A DNA stretch of 64,000 nucleotides from Mesodorylaimus sp. YZB2_4 (GCA_030248295.1 JASANH010000542.1:62001-126000); one strand, 5' to 3'; numbered from the stretch's first letter, positions 50,901 to 59,641 are shown. Numbers and translations are program-made. The notes: generated from the letters alone by a model not told the origin.

Positions 50901-52736
50901 TCCCAACCCACTAGCAGACCACAAGCACAGGATTACAGGACCCTCTGCTCGTTGCCAGGATCAGTCGTCCTGTTGATATTAATGCGGATAAAAGCAGCTT
51001 CTGCTTAGACTTTTTCCTAGACCATAGTTGCGCTTAGCAGTGGCCGAGTAGACCAGCCATCCTAAGCCCTGGTTCCACTGTGTGCATTGGCTGGTCCAAA
51101 AGTTTCGAGTCTGTCATTACAGACTTTTTTCGAAATAATAAGACCGTTTTTCGTTTGTTTTGCTACAAACTAGTTTGGCCCAAAACACCTCACCGATCGA
51201 TCATTTCATACTAGTCAGAAACTCTTACTGATGGAATGCACAGATTTTTCGAGTATGTACTAAGATATACAGGCGGCAGGAAAAACAACAAATTAAGTAC
51301 TTCTTTTATGCATCTGTCACGCCTGAAACCTTATCTCTGACTGGGCAAAATAGTCAAGGACCACCCTTATATTCCTTGTTCGCAATAACGTTCCTCTGAC
51401 TCGTGAAAACAAGAGAAACAAAAACCAAAAATTCTAAACCGTGAAGGAGTCGAGCTGAGAGCCTCGTGGTCGGAAAACAAAAGTTCTGTTATAAAGCCAC
51501 ATTCTGCCACAAACAAATGTGCTGTAAATAAACTAAATAAACAATGTAAAAAGGGGCAACCTATCGGAGACTGAAGCCAGCCTAAAAAGAACTGGGTCAT
51601 GCTCGGGGTGATCTGAACTTCTGTTCTGTCAGAAGCTGGAATGCAGGATCCGCAACGTTTGTCAGGTTAGCTCGAATGTTTCTCGACAATATTACCCCCG
51701 CATCAAATAAAAGATGTGCTGCCACGGAAACTCTTTCCACATCATTTATATTCGTTCACATATTCTCAATTTATTATCGGCAAATTTATTGCTGTCCACC
51801 AAACCCATCTTCGTTAGAGCCCGCTGAGCCTAGCCAATCAATGGCGCTGCGCCACAACCCGTTCAGCTGATGTTTCTAAACGCCGCGCCAAAAATGAGAA
51901 CAGAAACATCAGCGCCTGCCACTTTCCATAGTCGATAACTCAAGAACGATTGAACCACAAAAGGTGATTTTTTGCAAGCTTTGCAATATAGGTCAGATCT
52001 GCAATCATGTCAATTATTATCGAAATCCGTCCAGTATCTGACGAGTGACGGTTTAAAAAAGGCCAAGAAAATGACTAAGCTTTTTTTAGGAATACTGTAA
52101 CTTTTTAGAAATGGATGCTCTTGAAAAATCTGTGTGAAAAGGCGGATTCTGAAAGTTTAAGCTTTTAGAAAATCTAAGTTTCACCGCTGTCCGATGTCCG
52201 GTGATCTATGTAGGTTGGTCTTTATCCTCCTCCTCCTCCTCCTCCTCCTCGTCTTCTCCCCCCCTGAACAAGAAATCGCGTATTCTGGAACTCGACAACG
52301 GCCAGATGTATTTTGATAAAAATTGGCACGATTGTAGATTCGGCCGACTCTGTCATGTGTGCAAAAAATCAAAAATTTTCATCAACCGTTCTCGAGTTAT
52401 TAGCCGGCGAAAATCGTCCTTTAGCATTAGGCGTCTGGTTGGGTGGTCTAACCGTAAGCAGGCACTACCGTGCCTGCTGATAAAGCGGCGGAGTAATAGA
52501 TAGTCAGATCAAACAAGGGTCGATTTTAGTGGGGGCATGTATTGCAAATTACTACAGGCATAAGATAATAGAAAATGTATTACTCGGTATGGTGCTTGTT
52601 GATGTTATCGGCATGACAGTAGTGGGTTCCGGAGGACAAACGGACTCTAAAATTCATGGAAGTACTGGGAGTAATTTCATGCTCTAGCTCCAACACTTAC
52701 TTTTGATGATTCTTACGCAGCTTTCGGTCACTGCGG
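29904..52736 (-). CDS. Giant mucin-like EGF-7TM receptor gene (3' part; 5' end not found)
   Basis: One minus-strand gene, inferred from continuous reading phase. A 13.7-kb terminal exon (29904-43613) is preceded by 13 mini exons: 46594-46692, 46931-46993, 47452-47514, then a/b pairs 47793-47858+47914-47949, 48068-48133+48189-48224, 48346-48411+48469-48504, 48777-48839+48894-48929 and 52584-52646+52701-52736. All are phase 1-1 with GT-AG. From N- to C-terminus: Thr/Ser-rich mini-exon peptides, a Ser/Thr-rich mucin-like region (about 1,670 residues), Gly/Pro/Asp/Asn/His-rich repeats (about 2,400), two EGF-like domains, seven transmembrane segments and a cytoplasmic tail of about 118 residues. 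Likely role (inference): a heavily O-glycosylated cell-surface receptor. The helical domain looks adhesion-GPCR-like, but no GPS cleavage motif precedes it. A 10-nt excess near 33.77 kb breaks the frame, and the signal-peptide exon is missing. Alternatively two adjacent genes meet at that break. Confidence 0.7.
30261..31004 (-). other. Seven-transmembrane domain of the EGF-7TM gene
   Basis: Seven hydrophobic segments of 18-25 residues. TM1 is around LGNAGVSLIVSGV and TM2 around LIAICGEQGLILFF. A Cys before TM3 (VLCNW) can pair with one in the second outer loop (FSCMLNW, the C-x-x-x-W pattern of family B receptors). TM4 holds AWGAPAL, comparable to the G-W-G-x-P of secretin/adhesion receptors. 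TM5-TM6 contain MLPVTLIAL and ILAPLSFMASSF, and TM7 ends with SNPFVW. A basic helix-8-like stretch with a CC pair (possible palmitoylation) opens the tail. It is uninterrupted by introns. Family placement (adhesion-like) is inference from these sparse landmarks. Confidence 0.75.
31062..31271 (-). other. Two tandem EGF-like domains next to TM1
   Basis: The first repeat has six Cys in the EGF spacing and ends CICFPGYQGVAC. The second (DEIDHCSTDPCRFGDC...CKCISGFIGLEC) begins with a DEIDHC start reminiscent of calcium-binding EGF modules, though the full calcium consensus is not complete. Only about 20 residues separate the last Cys from TM1, leaving no room for a GAIN/GPS module. Confidence 0.85.
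31500..36100 (-). repeat. Coding tandem repeats rich in Gly, Asp, Asn, His and Pro
   Basis: Decapeptide-like units of the type GADDNHSGPL, GSDDKNTAPP, GVDNNHSGPP and GTNNIHSGPF run through the giant exon. They are organised in higher-order repeats: about 447 bp (149 residues) repeated at least three times between 32.3 and 33.7 kb, and exactly 357 bp (119 residues) repeated at 34.0-35.3 kb. Both periods are multiples of three. Copies in the middle of each array are nearly identical and those at the edges are more diverged, as expected for unequal exchange. The acidic/His-rich composition suggests cation binding, but that is inference. A frame break lies inside the array near 33.77 kb. Confidence 0.9.
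33763..33775 (-). other. Frame break and premature TGA inside the repeat array
   Basis: The frame open from 43613 ends at a TGA (33763-33765). Compared with sister repeat units, which read GGG-TCT-GAT-GAC, this copy has GGG, then 10 extra nucleotides (TGCACTGTAG), then TCT-GAC. From there a different frame is open without a stop through the EGF and 7TM domains to 29904. The break sits where two higher-order repeat types meet, a place where an assembly could be wrong. No intron of realistic size restores the frame. Confidence 0.8.
36100..38550 (-). repeat. Diverged coding repeats (Gly/Thr/Ser/Asn-rich), transition zone
   Basis: Degenerate units of about 15-20 residues (for example around GHTGPLG, GNTGSLGA and SGRTGPS) link the Ser/Thr region to the Asp/His-rich region. 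They share the Gly-anchored rhythm of the younger arrays but are far more diverged, so this looks like the older part of the repeat domain. The frame is intact throughout. Confidence 0.75.
38550..43613 (-). repeat. Mucin-like Ser/Thr-rich coding repeats, 261-bp unit
   Basis: About 1,670 residues are very rich in Ser and Thr, with spaced Glu and Asp, typical of O-glycosylated mucin domains. An 87-residue (261-bp) unit is nearly identical in successive copies at about 41867-42127, 42128-42388, 42389-42649, 42650-42910 and 42911-43171, and more diverged in older copies towards 38.6 kb. The exon begins at an acceptor, ATTACAG|CA, at 43613, matching the phase of the upstream mini exons. The Met at 43635 is preceded directly by an in-frame TAA and is probably not the start. 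Confidence 0.85.
44090..44212. repeat. ACCCGA/TCGGGT-rich self-complementary cluster
   Basis: Alternating GGGTCGGGT and ACCCGACC blocks form several nested palindromes (for example GGGTTCAACCC) within about 120 bp. A related direct array, GACCCGACCCGACCCGACCC, lies at about 45210-45229, within a motif-rich stretch of 45172-45247. Both may be ends of one 1.15-kb element or independent copies. Confidence 0.6.
45172..45247. repeat. Second ACCCGA-rich cluster
   Basis: Short tandem GACCC / CGACC units, interrupted once by TTTCAAAAAAGT, then ending CTGACCCGATTCGGGG. It is similar in motif and ending to the cluster at 44.1 kb in the same intron. Confidence 0.6.
46137..46312 (+). repeat. tRNA-derived SINE (short family)
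   Basis: The A box is CGTGGCCAGGCGGCTAAAGG and the B box ACGGTTCGACTCTCGCC. The body carries GATTGTCGAGAATGTGG and CCCTCTAGTGCGC, and the tail is made of repeated TGACA units. It is the best-preserved copy of the family in the window. Confidence 0.8.
46325..46420 (-). repeat. tRNA-derived SINE head, opposite orientation
   Basis: On the minus strand, TAGCGATAGCCGCTTCTCTC with GTGCGCACGCACGG is followed by a B box, GAGGGTTCGACTCCC. It abuts the tail of the preceding SINE, making a tail-to-tail pair. Confidence 0.6.
47790..48510 (-). repeat. Three tandem about-280-bp units, each with two mini exons
   Basis: Units at about 47.79-48.03, 48.04-48.31 and 48.32-48.52 kb share exon and intron sequence. 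On minus, each has a 36-nt exon (peptide of the type ATTNRCTKLTI, one Cys) with donor ATCG|GTAAGT. About 55 nt later comes a 66-nt Thr/Ser/Pro-rich exon (type VPTSTTILPTSSSTS). Every exon is phase 1-1, so any unit can be gained, lost or skipped without changing the frame. Diverged pairs occur at 48.78-48.93 and 52.58-52.74 kb. Confidence 0.85.
48745..48970 (-). repeat. Duplicated mini-exon pair D (twin at 52.55-52.77 kb)
   Basis: This segment is about 90% identical by eye to 52547-52765. Both contain a 36-nt exon (AVTESC-type or AATESC-type peptide) and a 63-nt Thr/Pro-rich exon in the same phases as the 280-bp units. The duplicates are separated by 3.6 kb of transposon-derived sequence. Confidence 0.85.
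49321..50049 (+). mobile_element. Mini LTR retrotransposon (TRIM-like), 729 bp
   Basis: Two direct terminal repeats, 49321-49561 and 49814-50049, both start TGTCGCGAACGCGAG and end CGACGACA (TG...CA). A 5-bp target duplication AGTGG flanks the element (49316-49320 and 50050-50054). The internal part is only 252 bp. It begins with TTTGGTAGCAGAACGTGG, which looks like a primer-binding region, and keeps a short gag-like start (ARLRKQLAPRRLALR... with a charged helix). There is no polymerase. The host repeat occurs uninterrupted at 11.12 and 51.03 kb, confirming the insertion boundaries. The two LTRs differ at many positions, so it is not recent. Confidence 0.88.
50560..50792 (+). repeat. LINE-like 3' tail with (ATAGC)n
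   Basis: The segment ends in about four ATAGC units (around 50766-50788), preceded by TGCTGTGCCATTTCAGTGGG and TAATAAGCTTTTCGGC, a layout often seen at the 3' end of non-LTR elements with a short tandem tail. No reverse-transcriptase coding is recognisable just upstream. Confidence 0.35.
51030..51148 (-). repeat. Dispersed repeat, inverted copy with empty LTR site
   Basis: Reverse complement of the sequence that flanks the mini-LTR element at 49.3 and 50.05 kb. It has CACAGTGGAACCAGGGC uninterrupted (AGTGG at 51075-51079 on the complement), then GGATGGCTGGTCTACTCGGC. It is the pre-insertion form of the site. Confidence 0.85.
51597..52505 (+). repeat. Foldback-type repeat, inverted twin at 63.0-64.0 kb
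   Basis: About 0.9 kb align in inverted orientation with the right end of the window. Shared blocks are CAATTTATTATCGGCAAATT, TGTCCACCAAACCCATCTTC, AATGGCGCTGCGCC and GTCGATAACTCAAGAA. Internally the element has its own diverged inverted arms: AACTCAAGAACGATTGA near 51.94 kb against AACTCGAGAACGGTTGA, complement, near 52.39 kb, each followed by a matching series ending TCGAAATCCGTCC or similar. It contains a (CCT)n stretch at 52.23 kb. Non-coding. Confidence 0.75.
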
Positions 52737-52765
52737 CTAAAAAAGAATAACTTTTTTCAATTAAA
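52547..52765 (-). repeat. Duplicated mini-exon pair E (most 5' exons found)
   Basis: Twin of 48745-48970. It contains exons 52701-52736 (36 nt, one Cys) and 52584-52646 (63 nt, Thr/Pro-rich with one Cys), both phase 1-1. Further upstream exons, including the signal peptide, must lie beyond and were not identified. Confidence 0.75.
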
Positions 52766-52999
52766 AATATATTAGTATATTGCTTGCTGATTTTATCTAT
52801 AGCAACGCGGCTGCAAATAATAAGCTCGTAGTTTAGGTAGCAGCGATATTTTGTATTCAAGTGTAGTGAATGAGAGAACAGATGCATCACCCGAAATCCT
52901 CTCAGGCCATCAGGTGCTTTTATTGGAAAATATCTAAATTTGCCTTTTGTGTCACTCATTGTCTTGTCTCACTTTTGAAGCTGAAGGTTTCATTCAGTT

Positions 53000-54030
53000 G
53001 CCCAGCATAAGAAGCTGTTTTTTCTTTATTGCAAGACATTCTCCTTTTCCTCAATTTGTCTTTGCCTCCTTTTGGAATCCTACTGTAGGAACATAGGCAA
53101 GCGCAGGAATCATTCTGTTTTCAAGGCAAAATCAGCATCGTTTGCGTATCTTCCCTGCAGGCCAGCACCGTGGACACGGCGCCAAACAGACTGGCCCCAG
53201 TTGAAAAAGCAGCCGCGACTCGAGGAATTATGGAACTGATCCTGAACTGCATTGATTGCTGCTAATTCGAAATCAGTCATGATAGTTTCATGATTCAAAG
53301 TTGGCCTTCTGACTTTCAACTCGCTCATCAGTCGCGTATATGTTCGCTCGGTTTTGTCAGGTAGCAACGCGAAAATCGAAGGAATGACATTGTGATAGTG
53401 TACGCCGTGAATGGAATAAAGCTGCTGGAATAAAGGCAGTGGAGTTTTGAAGTACCGTCTGCGTACCAATGGATATCGCGCCAGGAGATCCAAATTTCTC
53501 TCTGTCGAAAACATCAACATTTTGTCAGGTCCGGGGCCGCTATCCCAGATCAGAAACTTTTCGCCATTCTCCGTCAGCCGATAGTGATCTGGAATCACCA
53601 AATCTTTGAGCGACGTTGGGTTGGGAGGAGCATCATTCACTTGTTGCCGAACACGCTGAACAGTTCGTTTCATGCAGGAGATCGCAGGAAGTTGGCCTTC
53701 AATCGCAGCATTCAATCCGACTGCGGTGGTCGCAATGATCTGGCGCGTGCTACCTGCTGTGGTCGCTGCAGCTCGCTCTTTTATTTTGGAGACAAATTTT
53801 TTCATGCTAACTTCCCCTGGATAAGCCGAGTGATTATGGTCAGCTGGTTGCTTGACAATTTGATCGTCCATAGTGCGCACTCGCGATTTGCATTTTACAA
53901 ATCGGATACATGGTGCATTTCCAGATTCGTTTCCCAGGAGTATCAGAACTTTCTTTTCGAAAAAGCAACATATTCAAAAAGAACAAATCTTTCCTTTTTC
54001 GATTTTTTATGTCCTTCAAAGGCATGATTT
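53000..54030 (-). pseudogene. Broken FLYWCH-MULE transposase
   Basis: Remains of a Mutator-like element transposase. The FLYWCH zinc finger lies around 53.85-54.02 kb, with W-K-C, a CKC-type pair and the final HNHS. Then comes a linker with PDHYRLTENGEKFLIWDSG. The MULE core has FKTPLPLFQQLYSIHG, IPSIFALLPDKTERTY and the second catalytic-region motif TDFELAAINAV, followed by FNWGQSVWRRV. The frame is broken at least three times: between the finger and its last His, across the first catalytic Asp segment (near 53.46 kb, where the expected ADGTF-type motif appears only in another frame) and before the C-terminal IPALAYVP block near 53.1 kb. It cannot encode an active enzyme as read. Confidence 0.8.
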
Positions 54031-54118
54031 CAACCTTGCAAAGAGAACGTATGGAGCAACTGAGCTCACTTCCAAAATTCCAGCCCCTCTGTCTGTTCCC
54101 TTTTATGTGTTAGGTATC

Positions 54119-54258
54119 TCGACATTATACACATAAGGGATATTCGCTTTTCGACATTTATGCAGGTCGACATTTCGGCGCCCGACATACTGGCGGCACG
54201 ACATTTTGACTACGACTTTTTGACGCGCGACATTTTTTACCCGACGTTTTGACATGAA
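54119..54258. repeat. Irregular array of CGACATTTT motifs
   Basis: Eight variants of CGACATTT(T) (including CGACATAC, CGACTTTT and CGACGTTT) occur within 140 bp at irregular 13-20 bp spacing. The array lies directly upstream of the broken MULE transposase and may be part of that element's terminal region. Confidence 0.6.
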
Positions 54259-56019
54259 ATCTGCAGTCATAGGGTGCTGATACCTGCGCACGCCTTGGAC
54301 TAGCGATTCAAGTTTGCGCGGCTGGCAGAGCCACTTGCACCAAACGGCCGCGCACAAACCCAAAGAAAACAGAACACCGCCACTATAAGAAGAGTGAAGA
54401 AAATGATAACTTACCACTGCCAAGATACTGTGTGGAACATAAAGTAAGTAGGAGCCAAGAATACGCGGTGTTCCACTGAAACATTTTTTGCATTCTAGTC
54501 GGCGATCACTGCATGTGCAGAGTATACCCGACCTTAGTCAACAGTTGGGTCGGTTGCATACCGCTCCTAGCGGGTTACCAGAGAGCTGACTGGTCTTACA
54601 GGACGCCTGGGGTATTTTCTTCGGCAGGCCATACAATCAACTCAGCAAAATCATTTCACGATATTCTTTTCCTGCTCCCTAAGCCAACTATCACTTGTGG
54701 TAGTATGATTTTAGAAATCAGAGCAGGTATAGTCATGGATACGACACGCCTATAGCAAATCACAGGCTACCAGAGAAATCATTTATTAGACTAAGCTAGC
54801 ATTTTAGCTGACGAATGCTTGCTATTAACAAAACTTTTAAAAAGATTAGAGAGCAGAGACTGTGATTAAAATGAAATAGTTGAGTTGCCCTTGAATGTGA
54901 GCATTCATCATGGCCACTCTACTTACTGTTGAAGGCCCGCAACTGAGCAGTCATTACAGTCGATGTATGTATAGGGACTATTACTTCTTACGCTCCCATG
55001 TCCCAGAAAAAAAAGATTATTCCCAAAAGTCAATAAACTAAGTTCATATTGAGCCAGCAGGAAGGAAAAGACAGCTTCATCACAAGCAGTAACTAAAATT
55101 TTGACAATCGGTCAAAATTTCAGCTACTGTTTTTTTTTAAAAAATGTATTTGCAAACATGTGATGCGCTGCCGCACACTATCGCGAGTAAAAAGCACGGC
55201 CCCACTATTACTATTATAATAGTGATAGTGGGGCCGTGGTAAAAAGTGTGCGTACGCTCCTTAGTTTTGTTCAGCACACCTGTTAGAATTCACAATTTTC
55301 AGAAATAATTCAGGTGCGAGTTTAAAACAAAAAAAGACGGTTTTACTCAATCAGTCAAATTCGAAAAACTGCAAGGAAAATCCAGTGAATGATTTCAGGT
55401 TCTGTTCATGGTCAACTGCGTCAAGAGGACACTGTACGCGAGAAGTTTTAAACTGTCAGACTCAAGTCTATTCTGTTTGGTGCTGAATTATTCTATCTTC
55501 ACCACAGTCGCCTAATCTTCGACACCAAACCTAATTCTTACCTGGATTGTAAGCATTAACCCAGAGTACACGTCAAAAATATTTGCTTTCTTTTCATGGA
55601 CACATGGTGAGGCTTAGAATATTTTTAAGCTGCCTATCAGTTTTAGCTTCCACTGCATCATATTTCTCCTTTCAAAGTTGAGTAAATCGGCTTATTTCGG
55701 CCGATCCATTACTTCAGACAGCGAGTCTGCTTCTAATGGTATTAAGTGTAATACCAGCGAGAATGCAATATTAGTTTTAGCTTGTACGTAAGAGCTACCT
55801 ACTCGATCCTCGCCCTCTACCTCCAACAAACGTATGACTAAAGGGTAAGCAAACAAAACTAGCTCGGTCAAGTATCTGTGGCAAAAGACAGAGGCGGAGT
55901 CAATAGACTAGCGGATACGAGAACATTATATATGCCCTCGCATTTACCACTCCTGTTTACAACTATTGCTATTCTGCCATTGCACGCGGCAATTTTTTTT
56001 GTGAACTTCTTCCAAGGCC
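54259..56019. other. Intergenic, no gene recognised
   Basis: This lies between the MULE remnant and the Cys-rich gene. It contains the 44-bp palindrome at 55195-55238. Missing 5' exons of the EGF-7TM gene could lie here on the minus strand, but I could not identify any. Confidence 0.45.
55195..55238. repeat. 44-bp near-perfect palindrome
   Basis: CACGGCCCCACTATTACT and its complement meet at a central ATTATAAT with no loop. There are 22 pairs with a single T-G mismatch. It begins with the same G/C-rich CGGCCCC type of sequence as the MITE ends in this window, and may be a MITE reduced to its two ends. Confidence 0.85.
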
Positions 56020-57230
56020 ATGGCTTCGTGCCTACGAAAATCTATAATATTGCTCATGGTGATCATGATGAGTATTATTTACATGGTGTCGTCGAAAGCA
56101 ATCCATGGGAAGAAGAGAAGGGTGGTTCACAAATCGGATATTCAAGAGCAACCATTTGTATGGAGGGTGGTATCAGTAAGTGAATACGAAGATGGAAGTC
56201 CTGTCAAGGAAAATATGCACGTGAGTTGCACTTTCTGCACTTGCACAACTGAGAATACGAGCGATGACTCACACAGCTCACACAGCCTCTCGCCTGCTTG
56301 AGCATTCCCAGCAGACCAGCAGGCTGCTCTACAATTCACTGCATCCTGGGCGCTAACCCAGACACAGGTAGAGAGGAAAGACTAATATTTTTAGACAAAA
56401 AACCTAGGGACTTTTTTACTTCACAAGCCAGTTAGATGAAAGAACTTGCTTGTCTGATGGGTTATGACGAGTCAGAAAGAATTATTATCCCATTGGCTGA
56501 GAAAAAAAAGGGCTGACGCTGCAGCCGCACATGCACACTTGTCGCTCCGTACGGGGCCCTTGTCCTGCTGACGTCGCCTTCGTGGCAGGCTAAGTTACAG
56601 TACTACTCGTATATCGATCACCCAACCACACATGAAGGGTAGTTTATTCCTGGGCGCGGGGCGCCGAAATCGATAACCTATGCATGATAGATACACCCCC
56701 GGAATGTGCACGCACTAGGCATGGTGAACATCACTCCACTATGTCACGCTCGCTCGCACCTAACACTTATTCAGTGCGTGATAATTTTCTCAACCCTTCA
56801 TTTTTAGTATCACAGTGGTCTTCTTCCGACCTGTACTCAAAACCATTCAAAGGGGCACTTCGTCAGCGAAGTCTGCATGACGCTGAAGCCATCAGACACT
56901 CAAGACACGGCATCGATCGGTTTCCAACACTGCGACTGCCCCGATGGCACATCTCCATGTTCCCGTAGCTTCGATCAAGAAGACCCTTACACTTACGCCA
57001 TCATAGACAACATGCAGTTGAAGACGTGCGTCCATAAGTCGCATATTCCATTGTGCACGCCCGCAAATAAGCGTCGCCGCGGAGGCGTCGTGGCCAAATT
57101 ATGGTATGGAGAAGAATTGCCACAACGCGTCTTGCTTCATTGCCGTTGCCCTCGGGGCTATGTCTGGGGTCGTCTACAATGTACCAGCTCTGGTAGAATA
57201 TGCTACGTCATGGGATGCGACAAGATTTGA
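56020..57230 (+). CDS. Secreted Cys-rich protein of unknown family, two exons
   Basis: Exons 56020-56220 and 56808-57230 join in phase 0 (donor CAC|GTGAG; acceptor TTCATTTTTAG|TAT) to give 207 residues. The first 27 residues (MASCLRKSIILLMVIMMSII then YMVSSKA) are a clear signal peptide, followed by a basic stretch HGKKRRVV that could be a processing site. The mature part has twelve Cys, mostly in two similar groups, HCDCPDGTSPC and HCRCPRGYVWGRLQC, followed by GRICYVMGC. The repeated C-x-C-P-x-G hints at an internal duplication. I do not recognise the family. A second good donor inside exon 1 (TCA|GTAAGTG at 56176) is also phase 0, so a form 15 residues shorter is possible. A possible poly(A) signal AATAAA lies at 57650. 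An overlapping frame from 55878 is open but has no splice partner. Confidence 0.65.
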
Positions 57231-58479
57231 TATAGTGCAGCACGTTGTAAAGGCTTGATATAAGTGCTATATACTGAAGGTTTTTTGAAATTTAATTAAG
57301 GAATGGTTTTGATCTGTGCCTGATTCGTGCGACTTGCATTTATGTTGCATTTTCTGTAAGGTTGCATTACGGACCATAAGTCAAAAGTAATCACCTAAAG
57401 TCTCCTTTGTTTTGCTTAACTGTGGATGGTCCAAAAAGATCCATCGCATGACATCAGCGTGTTGATAGTCTTTGGTAAACCAGTCGTGTAGCTGAGAGGT
57501 TAAAAGATAGGGTGTAAAGCCACGCAAAACAAACATCCAGCCAAACCCAACGAGCCGTTATCACATACCATACACACCTTTTGCCATACACACACCTCAC
57601 ACGCCTTTTGTAAATGTCAAACACCGAGCTCGGTGGTGTCCTATTGCGTAATAAAGGGCAAGTGGGCACGTGCGGCAATTACGAGAAAATGCACCAGAAT
57701 TACCCGCCCACATTGCTTTTGGGTTACGCTTTCGAATAGTGGAAAAATGGCTTTGCTGTTTGACACAAGGTCTGAAATGACTTCATTTTCTCAGTCTCTT
57801 CTGTAACCTGGCTTTTTGAGAAACTCAACAAGAAGGCAGATTTCCGACAATGCTTCGATCAGACGCGTTTTGATCCTGACCTCAAGGTCATTGATACTGA
57901 ACTGTATTTAGGAATCTTTTTTCTCTATCACACCACTGCACGATAAGTGAAGGGGCACGTCATCAAAACTATGCGCGATTGACGGGTGCTTTGCATACAA
58001 TCTACATGTCGAGGTGCGGAAACACTTTTTTGGATGTTAAAAAAGGGAAAGTGAACTTTGGAGGGCGCGGAGAACTGTACCAGTTACCATGACGTCAATT
58101 GGGTGCACATGCTGGTGGCTTCGCACCCTAGTATCACAACTGAAATATGAACTGATATGGCTCGATTGTTTATGGCACTTATCTCTTAAAATAACAACAC
58201 TGCGTTTGTGGCTGCAAAACCCTGCACATTTTTACGACCTTGGCTAGATGAAATGGCGAGAAATGTCAAGATATGTGAGAGATTAATTTAATGCTAATCA
58301 ATCGAAAATGGACCTAAGTAATCCTCATTAAGATAGTTAAGAAAACTGAATGCTAAAAAGGCGGCGTTTTCACATCATGCATGCTGCTGCCGTGTAATAT
58401 TGGAGGTTCTTTCGGCGAAAAATCTCCTACATCTCCGAGCGACCTCTAAATGTCTTGGATTGCATGTTAAACTACTATC

Positions 58480-58897
58480 TAAAGCGACCGCAGTAGTGCA
58501 GCGACTTGGCATTCGTCTCTGCGTATTGCTTGGGAGCGAGTGGCTGGACTCGTCCCGGGCTCGATCCCTGGTGATGGAGGTCGGTTTGCGAACCAAAAAT
58601 CCTCGCTGACCTTGCACGCAAGGCCGTGGGAGACTCACCCGATACCCTAGAGGTGCTGAGAGTGGAGAGACGGAAGCCAAACGAGGAGACAGTCTCGGCT
58701 GTCGAACACCGACTGGGTTCAAAGCCCGCCCGCCATCGTCCGAGGAAGTTGGTGTCCTCTACAGGATGCCCTCGCGTGAAGATGCTCCTAGTGGAGACAC
58801 GCAGAGGGACGCTGCTGTGTGTGCTGGTCCCCGCACAGCCTTGCCTGAAGGGTAACTGTTGGCTGGCTGTAGGCAAAAACGGGCTCAAGCCTAACAA
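58480..58897 (+). repeat. tRNA-derived SINE (long family), most complete copy
   Basis: It starts CGCAGTAGTGCAGCGACTTG (A-box region), with B box GGGCTCGATCCCTGG about 60 nt on. Next come GCTGACCTTGCACGCAAGG, GACTCACCCGATACC, GGATGCCCTCGCGTG, GTGGAGACACGCAGAGGGAC and a 3' end GGCTGTAGGCAAAAACGGGC. It matches the antisense copies at 4.1, 13.7 and 28.5 kb block by block, giving a family of about 420 bp. Confidence 0.8.
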
Positions 58898-59635
58898 AAA
58901 TTTCAAAAAAGTTAAAAACTAAAACGTGGGGTGCCATCCTAAACTTTTTGTGCTGTGTCTTTGGGGAAGGTATTTGTCTGTGTGAAATTACTTTTTGCAC
59001 CAGTATTCGAAAGGCAGGTACAGTATGTCTAAAAGATTCTGACAGATCGGAAGCTGATGCGATAATCTTGGTGCTGAATGCCTTTTCATAAGTATAAACT
59101 CTTCTCTTTGAGAAAATTACACGCTGTACACGTTTCGCGCAGTGCCGCTTGTACATTTCGAAAGAAAACAGATAGTAGACGAAAGTGTTCCTTGGACAGA
59201 AACCGCAGTCCATCACGTGGCTGGTTAGATATGAGTCGTCTAACCCATGGAGCGGAAAGGTCTAAAATGTAATGTTGTATCAGTATATGTTTTCAGAGAT
59301 GGCTGTGAATTTCGGTTTTCACGATCTTCACTTACTAACTAAATGCTCCAGTTATACTGCCATTGCAGGTTCTATGAACATGACACACCGCTTCCATGAC
59401 CTATACAGGTTTTTTCTCCACATTACAGTAGTCTGCATTTCTCACAAAACAGACTCAACGACTGTTTTTCTGTACCCGCCTCATTAATATGCACCCTATG
59501 GTTGCGCGAAAATAGGCGCACTGAAGTGAGTGAGATTTGACGTAACGAGTGCTGACGAGACAGGCCCAAGTTTCCGTGGTAAACCGAAGTTTTTTTCGTA
59601 GCGAGAAATTGTCTCTCGAAAAAAGCATGATCCCA

Positions 59636-59641
59636 TTTATT
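59636..59641 (-). terminator. Poly(A) signal AATAAA of the tectonin gene
   Basis: AATAAA on the minus strand, about 90 nt downstream of the lectin stop codon. The position is typical for an animal polyadenylation signal. Confidence 0.5.

Noticed and set aside
58375-58922. Open frames of 98-143 codons at 58.4-58.9 kb
   Set aside because: They lie entirely within a SINE copy and its complement.
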